Origin: Butyrivibrio sp. LC3010
Lineage (GTDB): Bacteria > Bacillota > Clostridia > Lachnospirales > Lachnospiraceae
Reading direction: 5' to 3'
Length of the DNA: 45,542 nt
NCBI RefSeq assembly: GCF_000424385.1
Contig: NZ_AUJU01000029.1
Span: 1-45,542, forward strand
Under the pieces are notes generated by a model. It did not search any database, was not told the origin of the DNA, and saw nothing but the letters and a program-made list of their open reading frames with translations. The translations under genes and the position numbers were made by a program. Below are positions 16,334 to 25,900 of this stretch, one piece after another. The first letter of the stretch is position 1. Every line of letters begins with the position of its first letter.

Positions 16334-17305
16334 TTGGAAAATCTTATTTTTAGTTTAAATGCGACAATGCCTATTTTTCTTCTGATGGTTTTAGGAAATG
16401 TGTTCAAAAGAATAAATATGATAAATGAGGATGCGTCATCTTTTATGAACAAGTTTGTGTTTAAGGTGGCACTTCCTGCACTACTGTTCTCAGATCTTGC
16501 AAAGCAGGATTTTGTAGGGACCTGGAATCCTAAATTTGTATTATTCTGTTTTGTTGCAACTATTTGCAGTATTACTTTAATATGGGTACTTTCAAGGATT
16601 TTTGTAAAGACTCCATCGAGAAGAGGTGAGTTTCTGCAAGGCTCTTACAGAAGTAGCGCAGCTTTGCTGGGAATAGCATTTATCCATAGTATTTATGGAG
16701 AATCAAGTAGTGGAATGGCACCGCTTATGATTTTAGGAAGTGTTCCTCTTTATAATATTTTTGCAGTCATTATTCTTACGCTGACTGCGCCTGAGTATGA
16801 AAATAGTGGAGACAGTTCGAATAATAAAGGTATTCTGATAAAAAAGACTATTGTTGGGATACTTAAAAATCCTATAATCATCGGAATAGTATCGGGGCTA
16901 TTATGGTCAGTTTTCAAAATTCCAATACCAAAGGTGGTTGATACGGTTGTTGTTGATATAGGAGGACTGGCAACGCCTCTTGGTCTTATGTCAATGGGAG
17001 CTTCTTTTGATGGAAGAAAGGCAATGCAAAATGTGAAACCCGCACTTGTTGCGAGCTTTATAAAACTGTTTCTGCTGGTAATGATTTTCATGCCGATTGC
17101 AATAAAGCTTGGTTTTGCAGGGGAACAAATTGTGGCTATTCTTGTCATGCTCGGATCCGCCACAACTGTCAGCTGCTTTATCATGGCTAAAAATATGGGG
17201 CATGAAGGAACACTAAGCAGCAGCATAATAATGATGACTACGTTTGGTTGCTCCTTTTCTCTCACGTTCTGGCTTTTTATATTAAAAACCGCCGGAGTAA
17301 TATGA
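16334..17305 (+). CDS. AEC-family permease (auxin efflux carrier-like)
   Basis: A membrane carrier of about 324 aa with eight to ten hydrophobic helices. AEC proteins export or import small carboxylic acids; the substrate here is unknown. The family-typical N-terminus NATMPIFLLMVLGNVFKR and the central conserved helix GLATPLGLMSMGASF are visible. TTG 16334 is preferred because GGTGGGAG lies about 5 nt upstream and the protein then starts MENLIFSLN, as relatives do. An ATG at 16274 overlapping the sbcC stop would add 20 polar residues. About 165 nt without a gene follow the stop. Confidence 0.85.
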   Translation: MENLIFSLNATMPIFLLMVLGNVFKRINMINEDASSFMNKFVFKVALPALLFSDLAKQDFVGTWNPKFVLFCFVATICSITLIWVLSRIFVKTPSRRGEFLQGSYRSSAALLGIAFIHSIYGESSSGMAPLMILGSVPLYNIFAVIILTLTAPEYENSGDSSNNKGILIKKTIVGILKNPIIIGIVSGLLWSVFKIPIPKVVDTVVVDIGGLATPLGLMSMGASFDGRKAMQNVKPALVASFIKLFLLVMIFMPIAIKLGFAGEQIVAILVMLGSATTVSCFIMAKNMGHEGTLSSSIIMMTTFGCSFSLTFWLFILKTAGVI

Positions 17306-17415
17306 ATATTCTGATGGTGAAACAGCTGACGAAAGCTTCAAAAAGGTGGTCTGAAAAGCTAAATAAATATTAGACAAATACTTATAAAAAGTGCATAAAA
17401 AAGCCAAAGATATTG

Positions 17416-17444
17416 TTGATGATTGCATTAAAAATTGGTATAAA
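17416..17444 (+). promoter_or_regulatory. Promoter of the membrane phosphoesterase gene
   Basis: TTGATG (17416-17421) and TATAAA (17439-17444) have a 17-bp spacer, and TGG precedes the -10. Transcription should start near 17451. Confidence 0.55.
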
Positions 17445-17492
17445 TAGTCATTGAAACCGTTGATATAAGATTTGAAAGAAATTAGAAATAGT

Positions 17493-18581
17493 ATGTGGTT
17501 GATTTTCTTTGGTTTAGGTTTGTTACTTTTTATTGCCAGTGTGGTTTACATGACTTTGCAGGTATCAAGGTTTGGACCTGTAAATAAGATAGTCAAGCAA
17601 AATAAGCGGATAGGGTTGTTTATATCCTTTTTAATTATTGCAATAGTTTTTGTGGTAATTAGTCTTGCGATGTCGATTATCAATGCCATGGTGGTTTTTC
17701 TGAACATCGTGATGTTCTTTTTGTTGTTTGGTCTGGCAGGTAAAATTATTGATAAGGTCAGCGGCAAAAAAGCAAAGGGTAATATTTTAGGAGCGTTGGC
17801 TCTCATTACATCGATAATCTATCTTTGTGTTTCATTTTATCTGTGTAACAATGTGTGGGAAAAAGATTACGCATTACACACAGACAAAGAGATCGGGAAC
17901 CTGAAAGTTGCCATGTTTGCAGATTCTCACATTGGAACAACCTTCGATGGAGATGGTTTTGCGGTAGAACTTGGCAAAATAGTGGAACAAAAGCCTGATA
18001 TTTTATTCATCGTAGGTGATATGGTGGATGACAGCTCAAAGAGAGCAGATTTTGAGAGGGATTGTGAAGCGCTGAGCGAAGTAGATATTAAGTACGGCGT
18101 GTGGTATGTGTTTGGTAATCATGACGAGGGATACGGTCAGAGCCGTGATTTTAACGGGCAGGATCTTAGAGAGATTCTCACTAAGAATGGAATCAATATC
18201 CTTGAGGATGAAGTGAGCCTTGTGGATGACAGATTCTATGTAGTAGGAAGAAAGGACAGAAGTCATTCTCCAGCAAAGAGCATGGAGGAGCTTCTTTCAG
18301 GAATTGATACTGATAAGTACATAATAGTTCTTGATCATATACCAAATGACTACGACAATGAAGCCGAGTCTGCAGTGGACCTTGTTCTTTCAGGTCATAC
18401 CCATGGAGGCCAGATGATTCCAATCACTTTCCTTGGTGAAGGGCTTGGAATAAACGACAGTACCTATGGACATAAAGTTATCAATGGTACAGATTTTATC
18501 GTAACTTCAGGCATTTCAGACTGGGAGATTGATTTTAAATCCGGTGTAAAATCTGAGTATGTGATAATTGATATTGATTGA
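17493..18581 (+). CDS. Membrane metallophosphoesterase (YkuE/YaeI-like)
   Basis: Four hydrophobic helices (roughly the first 125 residues) precede a calcineurin-like phosphoesterase domain. Metal motifs are in order: FADSHIGT, GDMVDDSS, GNHDEGYG, LDHIPND and SGHTHGGQM. Relatives in Bacillus and E. coli act on lipid-linked or small phosphodiesters; the substrate here is unknown. The domain after the helices suggests catalysis at the outer face, but topology is not certain. Neither possible start (TTG 17472 or ATG 17493) has a clear ribosome site; ATG is preferred and gives 362 aa. It is monocistronic, with its own promoter at 17416-17444. Confidence 0.85.
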   Translation: MWLIFFGLGLLLFIASVVYMTLQVSRFGPVNKIVKQNKRIGLFISFLIIAIVFVVISLAMSIINAMVVFLNIVMFFLLFGLAGKIIDKVSGKKAKGNILGALALITSIIYLCVSFYLCNNVWEKDYALHTDKEIGNLKVAMFADSHIGTTFDGDGFAVELGKIVEQKPDILFIVGDMVDDSSKRADFERDCEALSEVDIKYGVWYVFGNHDEGYGQSRDFNGQDLREILTKNGINILEDEVSLVDDRFYVVGRKDRSHSPAKSMEELLSGIDTDKYIIVLDHIPNDYDNEAESAVDLVLSGHTHGGQMIPITFLGEGLGINDSTYGHKVINGTDFIVTSGISDWEIDFKSGVKSEYVIIDID

Positions 18582-18740
18582 AAATATAGAGATTATAATA
18601 GTACAATTTCAACCTGCTTTTTGAGTGTAGGCCAGTCACAAATCATATTTTTAGAAGAATGACTTTTAATTTTACGCTATTTCTTTTCTTGCCCGTGTTA
18701 TTATTAAAATTTAAATTAATTTCCTTGATGGAGGGCATAA

Positions 18741-19748
18741 ATGAATAGAAAAATTAAATCGCACAAAATTGTTGATAGGGCTATCAGTCAAAGATTCAAC
18801 AGGAAGAATAAGGTGTTGCTTACCGGATTTCTGGAGTACCTGCGTTCAATTGACAGGAGTGATCTTACGATAAAAGCATATAAAAATGATATTGAAATTT
18901 TCTTTACCTGGAATTATGAGTCCAATAATAATAAATGCTTCACCAGACTGAAGAAGAAAGAGCTGGCTTCATTTCAGAATTATGCGCTTACTGAGTGGGG
19001 ATGGAGTCCGAACAGGGTTGCAAGAGTGAAGAGTGCGTTAAGTTCACTGAGCAATTATATAGAAGGTATCCTTGATGATGAATATCCTAATTTCCATTCA
19101 GTTATAAATAAAATTCCGTCACCACCTATTCAGAATATTTTTGAGCAGACAAAAATATCTGAAGATGAGGTAGACGATACACTTAACAGACTTGTTACAG
19201 ATAGAAAATATCAGGTTGCATGCATTTTTGCTTTGGCAGCTTTCTCAGGGAGCAGAAGGTCCGAATTAATTCAGTTTAAAACCGGGTGGTTCAGTGAAAA
19301 TAATATTATTACCGGGACGGTTCTTTATGCTACACCTGAAAAAATCCGAACAAAAGGCAGGGGAACATTAGGAAAGCCCATGATCAAATATACTCTCTCA
19401 GATTTTAAGAAATATTATGATCTTTGGATGGATGAACGAGACAGGCAAGGGATAACCAGTGAATATCTTTTCGTGGATAAAAACGGGAAACAGGCAAAGA
19501 ATTCACTTTTACAATCATTTGCAAGAACGATTTCCAGGTATATTGGTAAATCATTCTATTTTCACTGTCTAAGGCACCAGTTATGTACAAGGCTAAAAAG
19601 GAGAGGAGTGCCGGATGATGCTATTCGTACTTACTTTGGATGGGAATCAATTAAAATGGTTGAGATTTATAACGACTGTGAATCAGCCGAGATACTAATG
19701 GAATATTTCAGTGCATTAAACAAAGCCTCAATGAGTAATGATGCTTAA
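18741..19748 (+). CDS. Tyrosine recombinase (phage-type integrase), orphan
   Basis: A 335-aa site-specific recombinase. The N-terminal SAM-like DNA-binding domain (about residues 25-115) contains FLEYLRSIDRSDLTIKAYKND. The catalytic domain has GSRRSEL (Arg172), HCLRH (His275, Arg278) and the nucleophile in MVEIYND (Tyr310), so the active site looks complete. The family's second His/Trp is the Trp of YFGWES. ATG 18741 has GGAGGG about 6 nt upstream. No excisionase, repressor or phage genes and no duplicated attachment sequence were found nearby, so it is a remnant or a stand-alone resolvase. Confidence 0.9.
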   Translation: MNRKIKSHKIVDRAISQRFNRKNKVLLTGFLEYLRSIDRSDLTIKAYKNDIEIFFTWNYESNNNKCFTRLKKKELASFQNYALTEWGWSPNRVARVKSALSSLSNYIEGILDDEYPNFHSVINKIPSPPIQNIFEQTKISEDEVDDTLNRLVTDRKYQVACIFALAAFSGSRRSELIQFKTGWFSENNIITGTVLYATPEKIRTKGRGTLGKPMIKYTLSDFKKYYDLWMDERDRQGITSEYLFVDKNGKQAKNSLLQSFARTISRYIGKSFYFHCLRHQLCTRLKRRGVPDDAIRTYFGWESIKMVEIYNDCESAEILMEYFSALNKASMSNDA

Positions 19749-19762
19749 TGGAATCAGCGTAG

Positions 19763-20038
19763 GCGCTATCCTGCTTAGATGTATTTCTTGAAATCAGATA
19801 TAATTCCTCAACCGGAAATCTGATATTTACCTCCGGTGTGGTATCAGAAATCATGAACCTTGGATTTGCCCACACTGACAGCATCGAACTTGTCTATGAC
19901 CAGGGAATAATTGAGGCTACTATCTGTGATGATACAATACTGAATATGATTGAAATTCCTCAGCTAAGACCTGTTATGTGCAAAAGAATTGAAATGATCA
20001 ATGGAGATGGAAAGGTCACGATTGCGGAGGTCAAATAA
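19763..20038 (+). pseudogene. Degenerate or start-less ORF fragment
   Basis: The frame is open from just after a TAG at 19760 to TAA at 20038. It reads like protein throughout (for example LEIRYNSSTGNLIFTSG, then HTDSIELVYDQGIIEATI). The only possible starts (GTG 19838, ATG 19853) have no ribosome site. It may be the 3' part of a gene cut by an insertion or rearrangement next to the integrase. The beta-rich pattern weakly recalls small AbrB/SymE-like folds, but no family is recognised. Confidence 0.35.
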
Positions 20039-20098
20039 TACCTTCCTGAATATAAATGAAAAGAGGAAATGCCTGAGGCATATCTACCAAAGCAAAAA

Positions 20099-20135
20099 GA
20101 GCTGTGCAATAGATGAAATGTCTACTGCACAGCTC
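20099..20135 (-). terminator. Terminator of the DUF6273/LRR surface-protein gene
   Basis: GAGCTGTGCA (20099-20108) pairs perfectly with TGCACAGCTC (20126-20135), and TAGA/TCTA extends the stem. On the minus strand the stem is followed by TTTTTGCTTT, a good uridine tract. It lies just beyond the stop of the surface-protein gene. Confidence 0.85.
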
Positions 20136-20151
20136 AATTAGTTTTAAGACA

Positions 20152-22518
20152 TTATTTAGTTATCTTTTGCTCTTTACCGTTTACGCCTTTTGATTTCAGG
20201 AGTTTTTTATAAGCTTTAAATTTGCTCTTCGGAACCTTGATCTTGGCGGTTTTGTTGATTTTTTTGAAGGCATTCTTGCCAACATTTTTCTTGCTTAAGT
20301 CTTTTGTCAGTATCTTGATGCTCTTCAGGTTTTTGCATTTGTAGAAAGCATTGGCGCCGATTTTGTTTACGTTTTCGCCGATAGTGACTTTTTTAAGATT
20401 CTTATTACCTTTAAAGGCGTTATCAGAGATTTCTGTTACGCGGTATTCGATGTTGTTATCAAATATGGATAAAGGAATATCTACGTTTTTGGCAGTATCA
20501 GTAGCGGGCTCTGCAAATGTGACGGTCAGATCCAGCTCGTCTGTTGAAGTAATGATATAGGTATTTCCTGCGTCAATAATCTTATCTCCAACCTGATGTT
20601 TTGGTGCTGGTATTTCAACCTGAGGAGAGTCGACTTTTGCTGCGTTTGTAGTTTCCTTGTCATTCTTATTATGTTTGTCTTTTACCTTGTTCACAAGATC
20701 GTCGGCATCCCGCTTTAAGTTTGTATCAGGATTATCAATTTTGAAATCTTTGATGCCTTTTCCGGAGTAATTGGAACTCTTGGCAGTAACTATGACATTT
20801 GCGATTCCGGGATTGATGTTATCTTTGTACTCGATTGTGTAATCTGTGTTTTCAACAAGAACTATATCTCCGAGTTTAACAGTTACGGCAGGAGTTTTTG
20901 CTGTGCCGTCGTAGACATATTCTTTCTCGCTCAATGTGATCATATCAGGAGTTATTGTCCTTGGCTCAATCTTGTAGTCATCCTTCAGTTCAGAAGTTTC
21001 TTCTCCTGCGGTTATGCCTATTACTGCGTCATATTCCCCGACATTTGAAGCCTGTGCTTCAGTGATTGATTTGCTGTCATTGTGAAGTTTGTAAATTACC
21101 GGACTTACTTTAATGTCAGAGGGGAAGCCTTCGGACTTTTTGACTTCTACTTTGGGAGGCTTTCCGTCATAAACCTTTGTGGTAGCGTCTAGAGAAACAG
21201 TATATTTCACATTGTGACACTCTGAGCAGGATATCATGGCTACCTTGTCGGCGGCAGTTGTAATGCGGTCTCCCTTGGAATCAGTGATTTTCCATGCATG
21301 TTTATGATCCTTCTTATCCAGGTCAAAGCGGACAGGAGAGCAGGCATAATCAGTTTCTTTGGCACCGCCAATAACTTCACTTATAAGATAAGCATTGTAA
21401 CCTTCACACCCTGCAGGAATTGCGAATTTGCCTGTAACCTTTGTGTATGAAGGTGTTGGCTCACCCTGCTCTGTGAGGATAGTTACATTTTTCAAAGGAA
21501 TATAGGCATAATCTGAGGTCTTAGACAGCCCTTTTTTGTACTTATCCTTCAGGAGTAAAACAGAAAAACTTATTGAACTGTCTATATTAACGGCCGGGTA
21601 TTCAAAGCTAAGATCGATGTTGTTTCCGCTCTTAGTGCCTTCGATGTATCTAGGCATTAACATTGAATCATCGATGAGTGTAAGCTTATATTCTTTGGTG
21701 GTGCCTGGAACAAGTGATGAAAACAGTATTTTTGATAAGCTGACATTAAAGGCAGGACTTACTCCAGATGTCTTGGTTAATTTGTCCTGGTCAATTCGCC
21801 CTGATAGTTTATTTACTACAAATCCTTTGTCAGAAGCAAAATTTCCCAGAATTTTCTTGTCAGATTTTAGTTGAAGTCGCAGCCACCATTCTTCAGAAGA
21901 ATTTGAAATAATGCTTATCTTCTTTCGCTTATTATCAGTAGGAGTATCACTGTATCCGTATTTTTTGTTTGTTGCTTCTTTAGGGTCGAGGGCGAAAATC
22001 TTGTCACCTTTTAATGCAGAGAAATTCCCATCATCTTTTCTTCCATCAAAATCAGAAGCCCTGTGTTTTGTGCTGGCATAAATAGCATCTCTCTCAGCAG
22101 CAGAGAAGGATTCTGAATTTAAGAATGAATTGCCGTTCAAGTTGTGCATAAGATCGTCGTTTTGGTTATTCATGCTCACTTTGGAGCTTTGTGTGGGAAG
22201 TTCATAAAGAACATTGTCACAATCAAGAAGAAGAGTTTCGTCTTTGGTTTTGCCATTGCTGAAATCTGTGGTATTGGAAGACAAAACACGGTATTTTACT
22301 CTGTTACCACTATAGTTTCCGTAATATACATAATCCCAATTGCCGTTACCCTCTTCAGGATTTTTAATTGCAGCTGTTCCAAGGCTTGCTATGCTTTTTT
22401 CGTTTGCAGCCTTAGCAGTTATGCGCGAATTACTTACCATTGGTGTAAGCATAGATGCTGACATAAAAAGAGCCAGCGTGATTGAAAGAGCTTTTTTCAT
22501 ATGTATAGATGTCATCAT
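20152..22518 (-). CDS. Secreted surface protein with DUF6273, Ig-like and leucine-rich repeat domains
   Basis: A 788-aa exported protein. A signal peptide covers about residues 1-37 (MKKALSITLALFMSASML, ending near AKA). A DUF6273-like module follows at about 45-265 (WDYVYYGNYSGNRVKYRVL, then SEEWWLRLQ). Next come beta-sandwich repeats, including two MBG/YDG-type units (KVYDGKPPKVEVK and YVYDGTAKTPAV), and a Lys-rich linker. The C-terminus has BspA-type leucine-rich repeats (ISDNAFKGNKNLKKVTIGENVNKIGANAFYKCKNLKSI, given here only as the region from about residue 690). CSECH is a lone Cys pair. No LPxTG or SLH anchor is seen. ATG 22518 follows AGGGGG by about 6 nt. Probably adhesion or cell-envelope related, by domain type only. 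Confidence 0.85.
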   Translation of the reverse strand: MMTSIHMKKALSITLALFMSASMLTPMVSNSRITAKAANEKSIASLGTAAIKNPEEGNGNWDYVYYGNYSGNRVKYRVLSSNTTDFSNGKTKDETLLLDCDNVLYELPTQSSKVSMNNQNDDLMHNLNGNSFLNSESFSAAERDAIYASTKHRASDFDGRKDDGNFSALKGDKIFALDPKEATNKKYGYSDTPTDNKRKKISIISNSSEEWWLRLQLKSDKKILGNFASDKGFVVNKLSGRIDQDKLTKTSGVSPAFNVSLSKILFSSLVPGTTKEYKLTLIDDSMLMPRYIEGTKSGNNIDLSFEYPAVNIDSSISFSVLLLKDKYKKGLSKTSDYAYIPLKNVTILTEQGEPTPSYTKVTGKFAIPAGCEGYNAYLISEVIGGAKETDYACSPVRFDLDKKDHKHAWKITDSKGDRITTAADKVAMISCSECHNVKYTVSLDATTKVYDGKPPKVEVKKSEGFPSDIKVSPVIYKLHNDSKSITEAQASNVGEYDAVIGITAGEETSELKDDYKIEPRTITPDMITLSEKEYVYDGTAKTPAVTVKLGDIVLVENTDYTIEYKDNINPGIANVIVTAKSSNYSGKGIKDFKIDNPDTNLKRDADDLVNKVKDKHNKNDKETTNAAKVDSPQVEIPAPKHQVGDKIIDAGNTYIITSTDELDLTVTFAEPATDTAKNVDIPLSIFDNNIEYRVTEISDNAFKGNKNLKKVTIGENVNKIGANAFYKCKNLKSIKILTKDLSKKNVGKNAFKKINKTAKIKVPKSKFKAYKKLLKSKGVNGKEQKITK

Positions 22519-22939
22519 TTAAATCCCCCTGGAGATGAATGTTTTATGAGGTTTACTAATAACTAACCAGATTTTTTTCATATTATTTTATGTGCTTCAC
22601 CTGAAAATCGTGTTCGCGATGCATTTATATATGAGTCTGGTTGTTTTAGTGCCTTCTTAATATAAAAGAAAAATTTGCCTATAGGGAAACGGAATATGAA
22701 ACCGTAACTTCATAATCAGTACTTGACGTAGCAAAGATTCCGTGAAATGGAGATTAAGGCACGATTTAAAACCAGAGAAAACAGAATAGTTTCCCTGGTT
22801 TCTTACAGGCGGAAGTATAGCATATTTTCTTAATAAAGTCTTAAGGAAATATAAAAAAAGTATTAAGAAAAACAATTTTCATGTATAATTCTTTTTGTCA
22901 CGTTTCTCAAAAAATAAATAAGTGGGAGGGAAAAGTTTT
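22519..22939. promoter_or_regulatory. Divergent intergenic region between two surface-protein genes
   Basis: No gene is seen in these 420 bp. TGTATAAT gives a plausible -10 at 22884-22889 for the metalloprotease, with no clear -35. A hairpin lies between the two promoters: AAACCAGAGAAA (22769-22780) with TTTCCCTGGTTT (22790-22801), one mismatch. It is terminator-like and may insulate the divergent transcripts. Confidence 0.4.
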
Positions 22940-25900
22940 ATGAGGAAACAGATGAAGAAGCTTTTTGTTTTTCTTCTCGTTTTCTGCCTGGCCTTTGGGC
23001 CTGCAAGTGTAACATCGCAGTTTAATGACGCATCGGTAGTTCATGCGGCTTCAGGCAAAAAAGCGAAGAGCAGCAAAAAGTCTAAGGCTGGTACGAAAGC
23101 AAAGCTCAGCCAGAAAAAGGCCACACTGATCGTAGGTCAGAGCCTTAAGCTTACGATGGAAGGAGCATCCAAGGTAAAGTGGAGTTCTTCCAATAAGAAA
23201 GTGGCAACCGTTTCAAAGGGGAATGTTAAGGCCAAGAAGGCAGGTAAAGCTACAATTACCGCCAAAGTAGGAAACAAAAAGTACAACTGCAAGGTAACGG
23301 TCAAAATCGGCCTTACAGACAGCGCGCTTACCCTTACAAAAGGTGAGCAGAAGACTATTAAATTAAAGGGCGCTAAAGCAAAGTCCTTTAAATCAAGTAA
23401 CCTGGCAGTTGCCACAGTTACTAACAAAGGTCTTATTTCTGCAGTTGGTGCAGGTAATGCAGTGATTACCGTAAAGGGTAAGAATAGAAAGAGCTACAAA
23501 TGTAATGTAACTGTACAGGAGCCGCCGGTTGAGAATCCGGTTCTTAGTGCGAACAGTCTTGATCTTTTCTTAAGAGATTCAAGTACTCTGACTGTGACAG
23601 GAACTACTAAGACAGTACAGTGGTCAAGCTCAGATAAAAAGATTGTTACTGTTGATGGCAATGGTAACGTGTACGCAGCAAATGTTGGTCAGGCAACCGT
23701 AACAGCTCAGGCAGGAAGTTCTACGCTTAGCTGCTCAGTTACTGTAAAATACAATCCTGACAAATATTATAATGTTACATTTAATGCAAATGGAGGAACA
23801 CCTGTACCGGAGGCTCAGCGTGTTCAGGAAGGTAAAAAAGTATCTGTTCCTGCAACTACTCCTCACATCCGCGGTAAGCAGTTTGTTAACTGGTACAACG
23901 GTAACTCAGCATATAATTTCAATTCACCTGTAACAAGCGATCTTAACATTGTTGCAAAGTGGAGAGATTCCAGCAGTACAGATAATCTGGATGACAATAT
24001 CATTGACCTTGGAGACATCATAGATCTGGAAACAGAAGGTGCTATCGATGTTCAGTATGATGAAAATGGTGTTGTAGGATCCATCGATGGTAAGTTTACA
24101 AATCAGAAAGTAACTGATGCCAATTCAGCAGCTGCTGTTATGAAATCTGCAAAATCCATAATTGCAGGTAATAATAAATCAATAACTATTGATGCTGCAA
24201 ATATTAGTGTGAAGGAAGTGGCATCAGCATCCGGAAATGAGAAATTCTTCAAGCTTTCTCAAAAGAAGAATGGTATTGATGTAGTAGGTAGTGAAGTTGT
24301 AATTCTGGCAAAGTCCGGATCCGGTGAGGTTACCGGTTTGCACAACAGCTTTGACAGCAGAATCAACGATGCAGGTACATATACAAATACATCTCAGGAT
24401 ACTGCTATAGAAACTGCTATAAATGCTGTTTTAAATGATCAGGCTCTTACTGAGTATCTTACATCTCAGGCTACAACAGATGTTACTGTTGATAAGTTAA
24501 AAGCAGATCTTAAGGACTCTCTGGAAGCAGAGGCCAGAAAAGTAATAATCCAGAAGGATGAAAATACTAAGCCAAGACTTACCTGGGAAGTAACAGTTAA
24601 GACTAAGGATGAAATCTTAGCAAGTGCGCTTGATGATATCGACGAGGAATTGGGCTTAGAGGAACTGATGCTTAAGGATGAGTCACTGGAAGCAGTTTCT
24701 GAGGGAAATGCTTTTGAAGAAGAACCTGTAGAGGATGCTCAGTCAGAGAATCCCGAAGCTCAGGAACCACAGACAGAAGAAGTGATTGAAGAAGTAACTG
24801 ACGGCAATGCGACTGCAGAAAATGTTGCAGAAGGCATCGCATCAGCACAGGAAAACATTCTTGCTGAAGATAGCGCAATAACACAGGAAAATGTCATTTC
24901 TGAAGGTAATACATTTGTAGAAGAAGATGCATTTATCAATACTAATGTGTTGGCAGAAGCTCCTACAGAAGAAATTATATCAGAGGAAACACCTGCAGCT
25001 GAAAGCACAATAGAGGAAGCACCAGTAGTTGAAAGTACATTAGAGGATACTCCTGTAGTTGAAAGTATATTAGACGAAGTGCCTGTAGATGAGCGCACAA
25101 TAGAGGAAACGCCTTCAGCTGATACCACATTGGAAGAAGCACCTGTAGTTGAAAATGCTACAGAGGAAGCTCCTGTAGAAGCAGTAACTGACGGCAATGC
25201 AACATCTGATGCAGAGGTTACAGTAGATGGATCAGAGAATGCACAGGATCCTGAAGCTGAGCCGGATGACAGACTCGTTCCCCTTAATGCAGATGATGAT
25301 CCGATGGACAATGTATTATTGGCAGATGGCTCAAGTATTGTATTACCTGTCATTTATTCAAGATACTATATACTTGCAAACAGCTATAATACTTCAGATT
25401 CAGATAACGCCAGATCAGGTGATATCTGGTTTATGATCAGTGAAGAAGGTGCATGGAGTGCAGGAACTCTTACATCAGACGATTACAGAGGCGCAGCCAG
25501 AACCTTTAATGTAGAGAAGGATGGTACAAAGAACCGTCTTAAGGATACAGTCCGTAAGATTACAACTTATAAGGCTTCAAATAAGTCTTTCCTTGGATAC
25601 AGATGGTCATCACTTCCTGGAAAACTTGAGGAGGCAGTGCTTGTTAACTCAACAGCTGTTTCAGCACATGCTAACATGGAGCTGGTTTATGACTATTATA
25701 AGAACAAGCTCGGAAGAAATTCTTTTGACGGTCATGGCGCAGAAATAAAAGTGTCCTATGATGGCATAAATAGTGGCTTTAGTGATAATGATATGGCCAA
25801 TGCATACTGGACATCAGACAAGCAGCAGTTTGTGTTTGGTAATGTAAAACATTACGCAGCAGCTCTTGATGTTATCGGTCATGAGTTTACACATGCGGTC

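Noticed and set aside
17302..17373. 23-codon ORF overlapping the AEC stop (ATGA)
   Set aside because: No ribosome site, low-complexity Lys/Ser content and no sign of conservation; probably chance.
24760..25353. Minus-strand frame of 197 residues opposite the protease
   Set aside because: Ser/Thr/Val-rich mirror of the acidic repeat; a shadow frame with no ribosome site.
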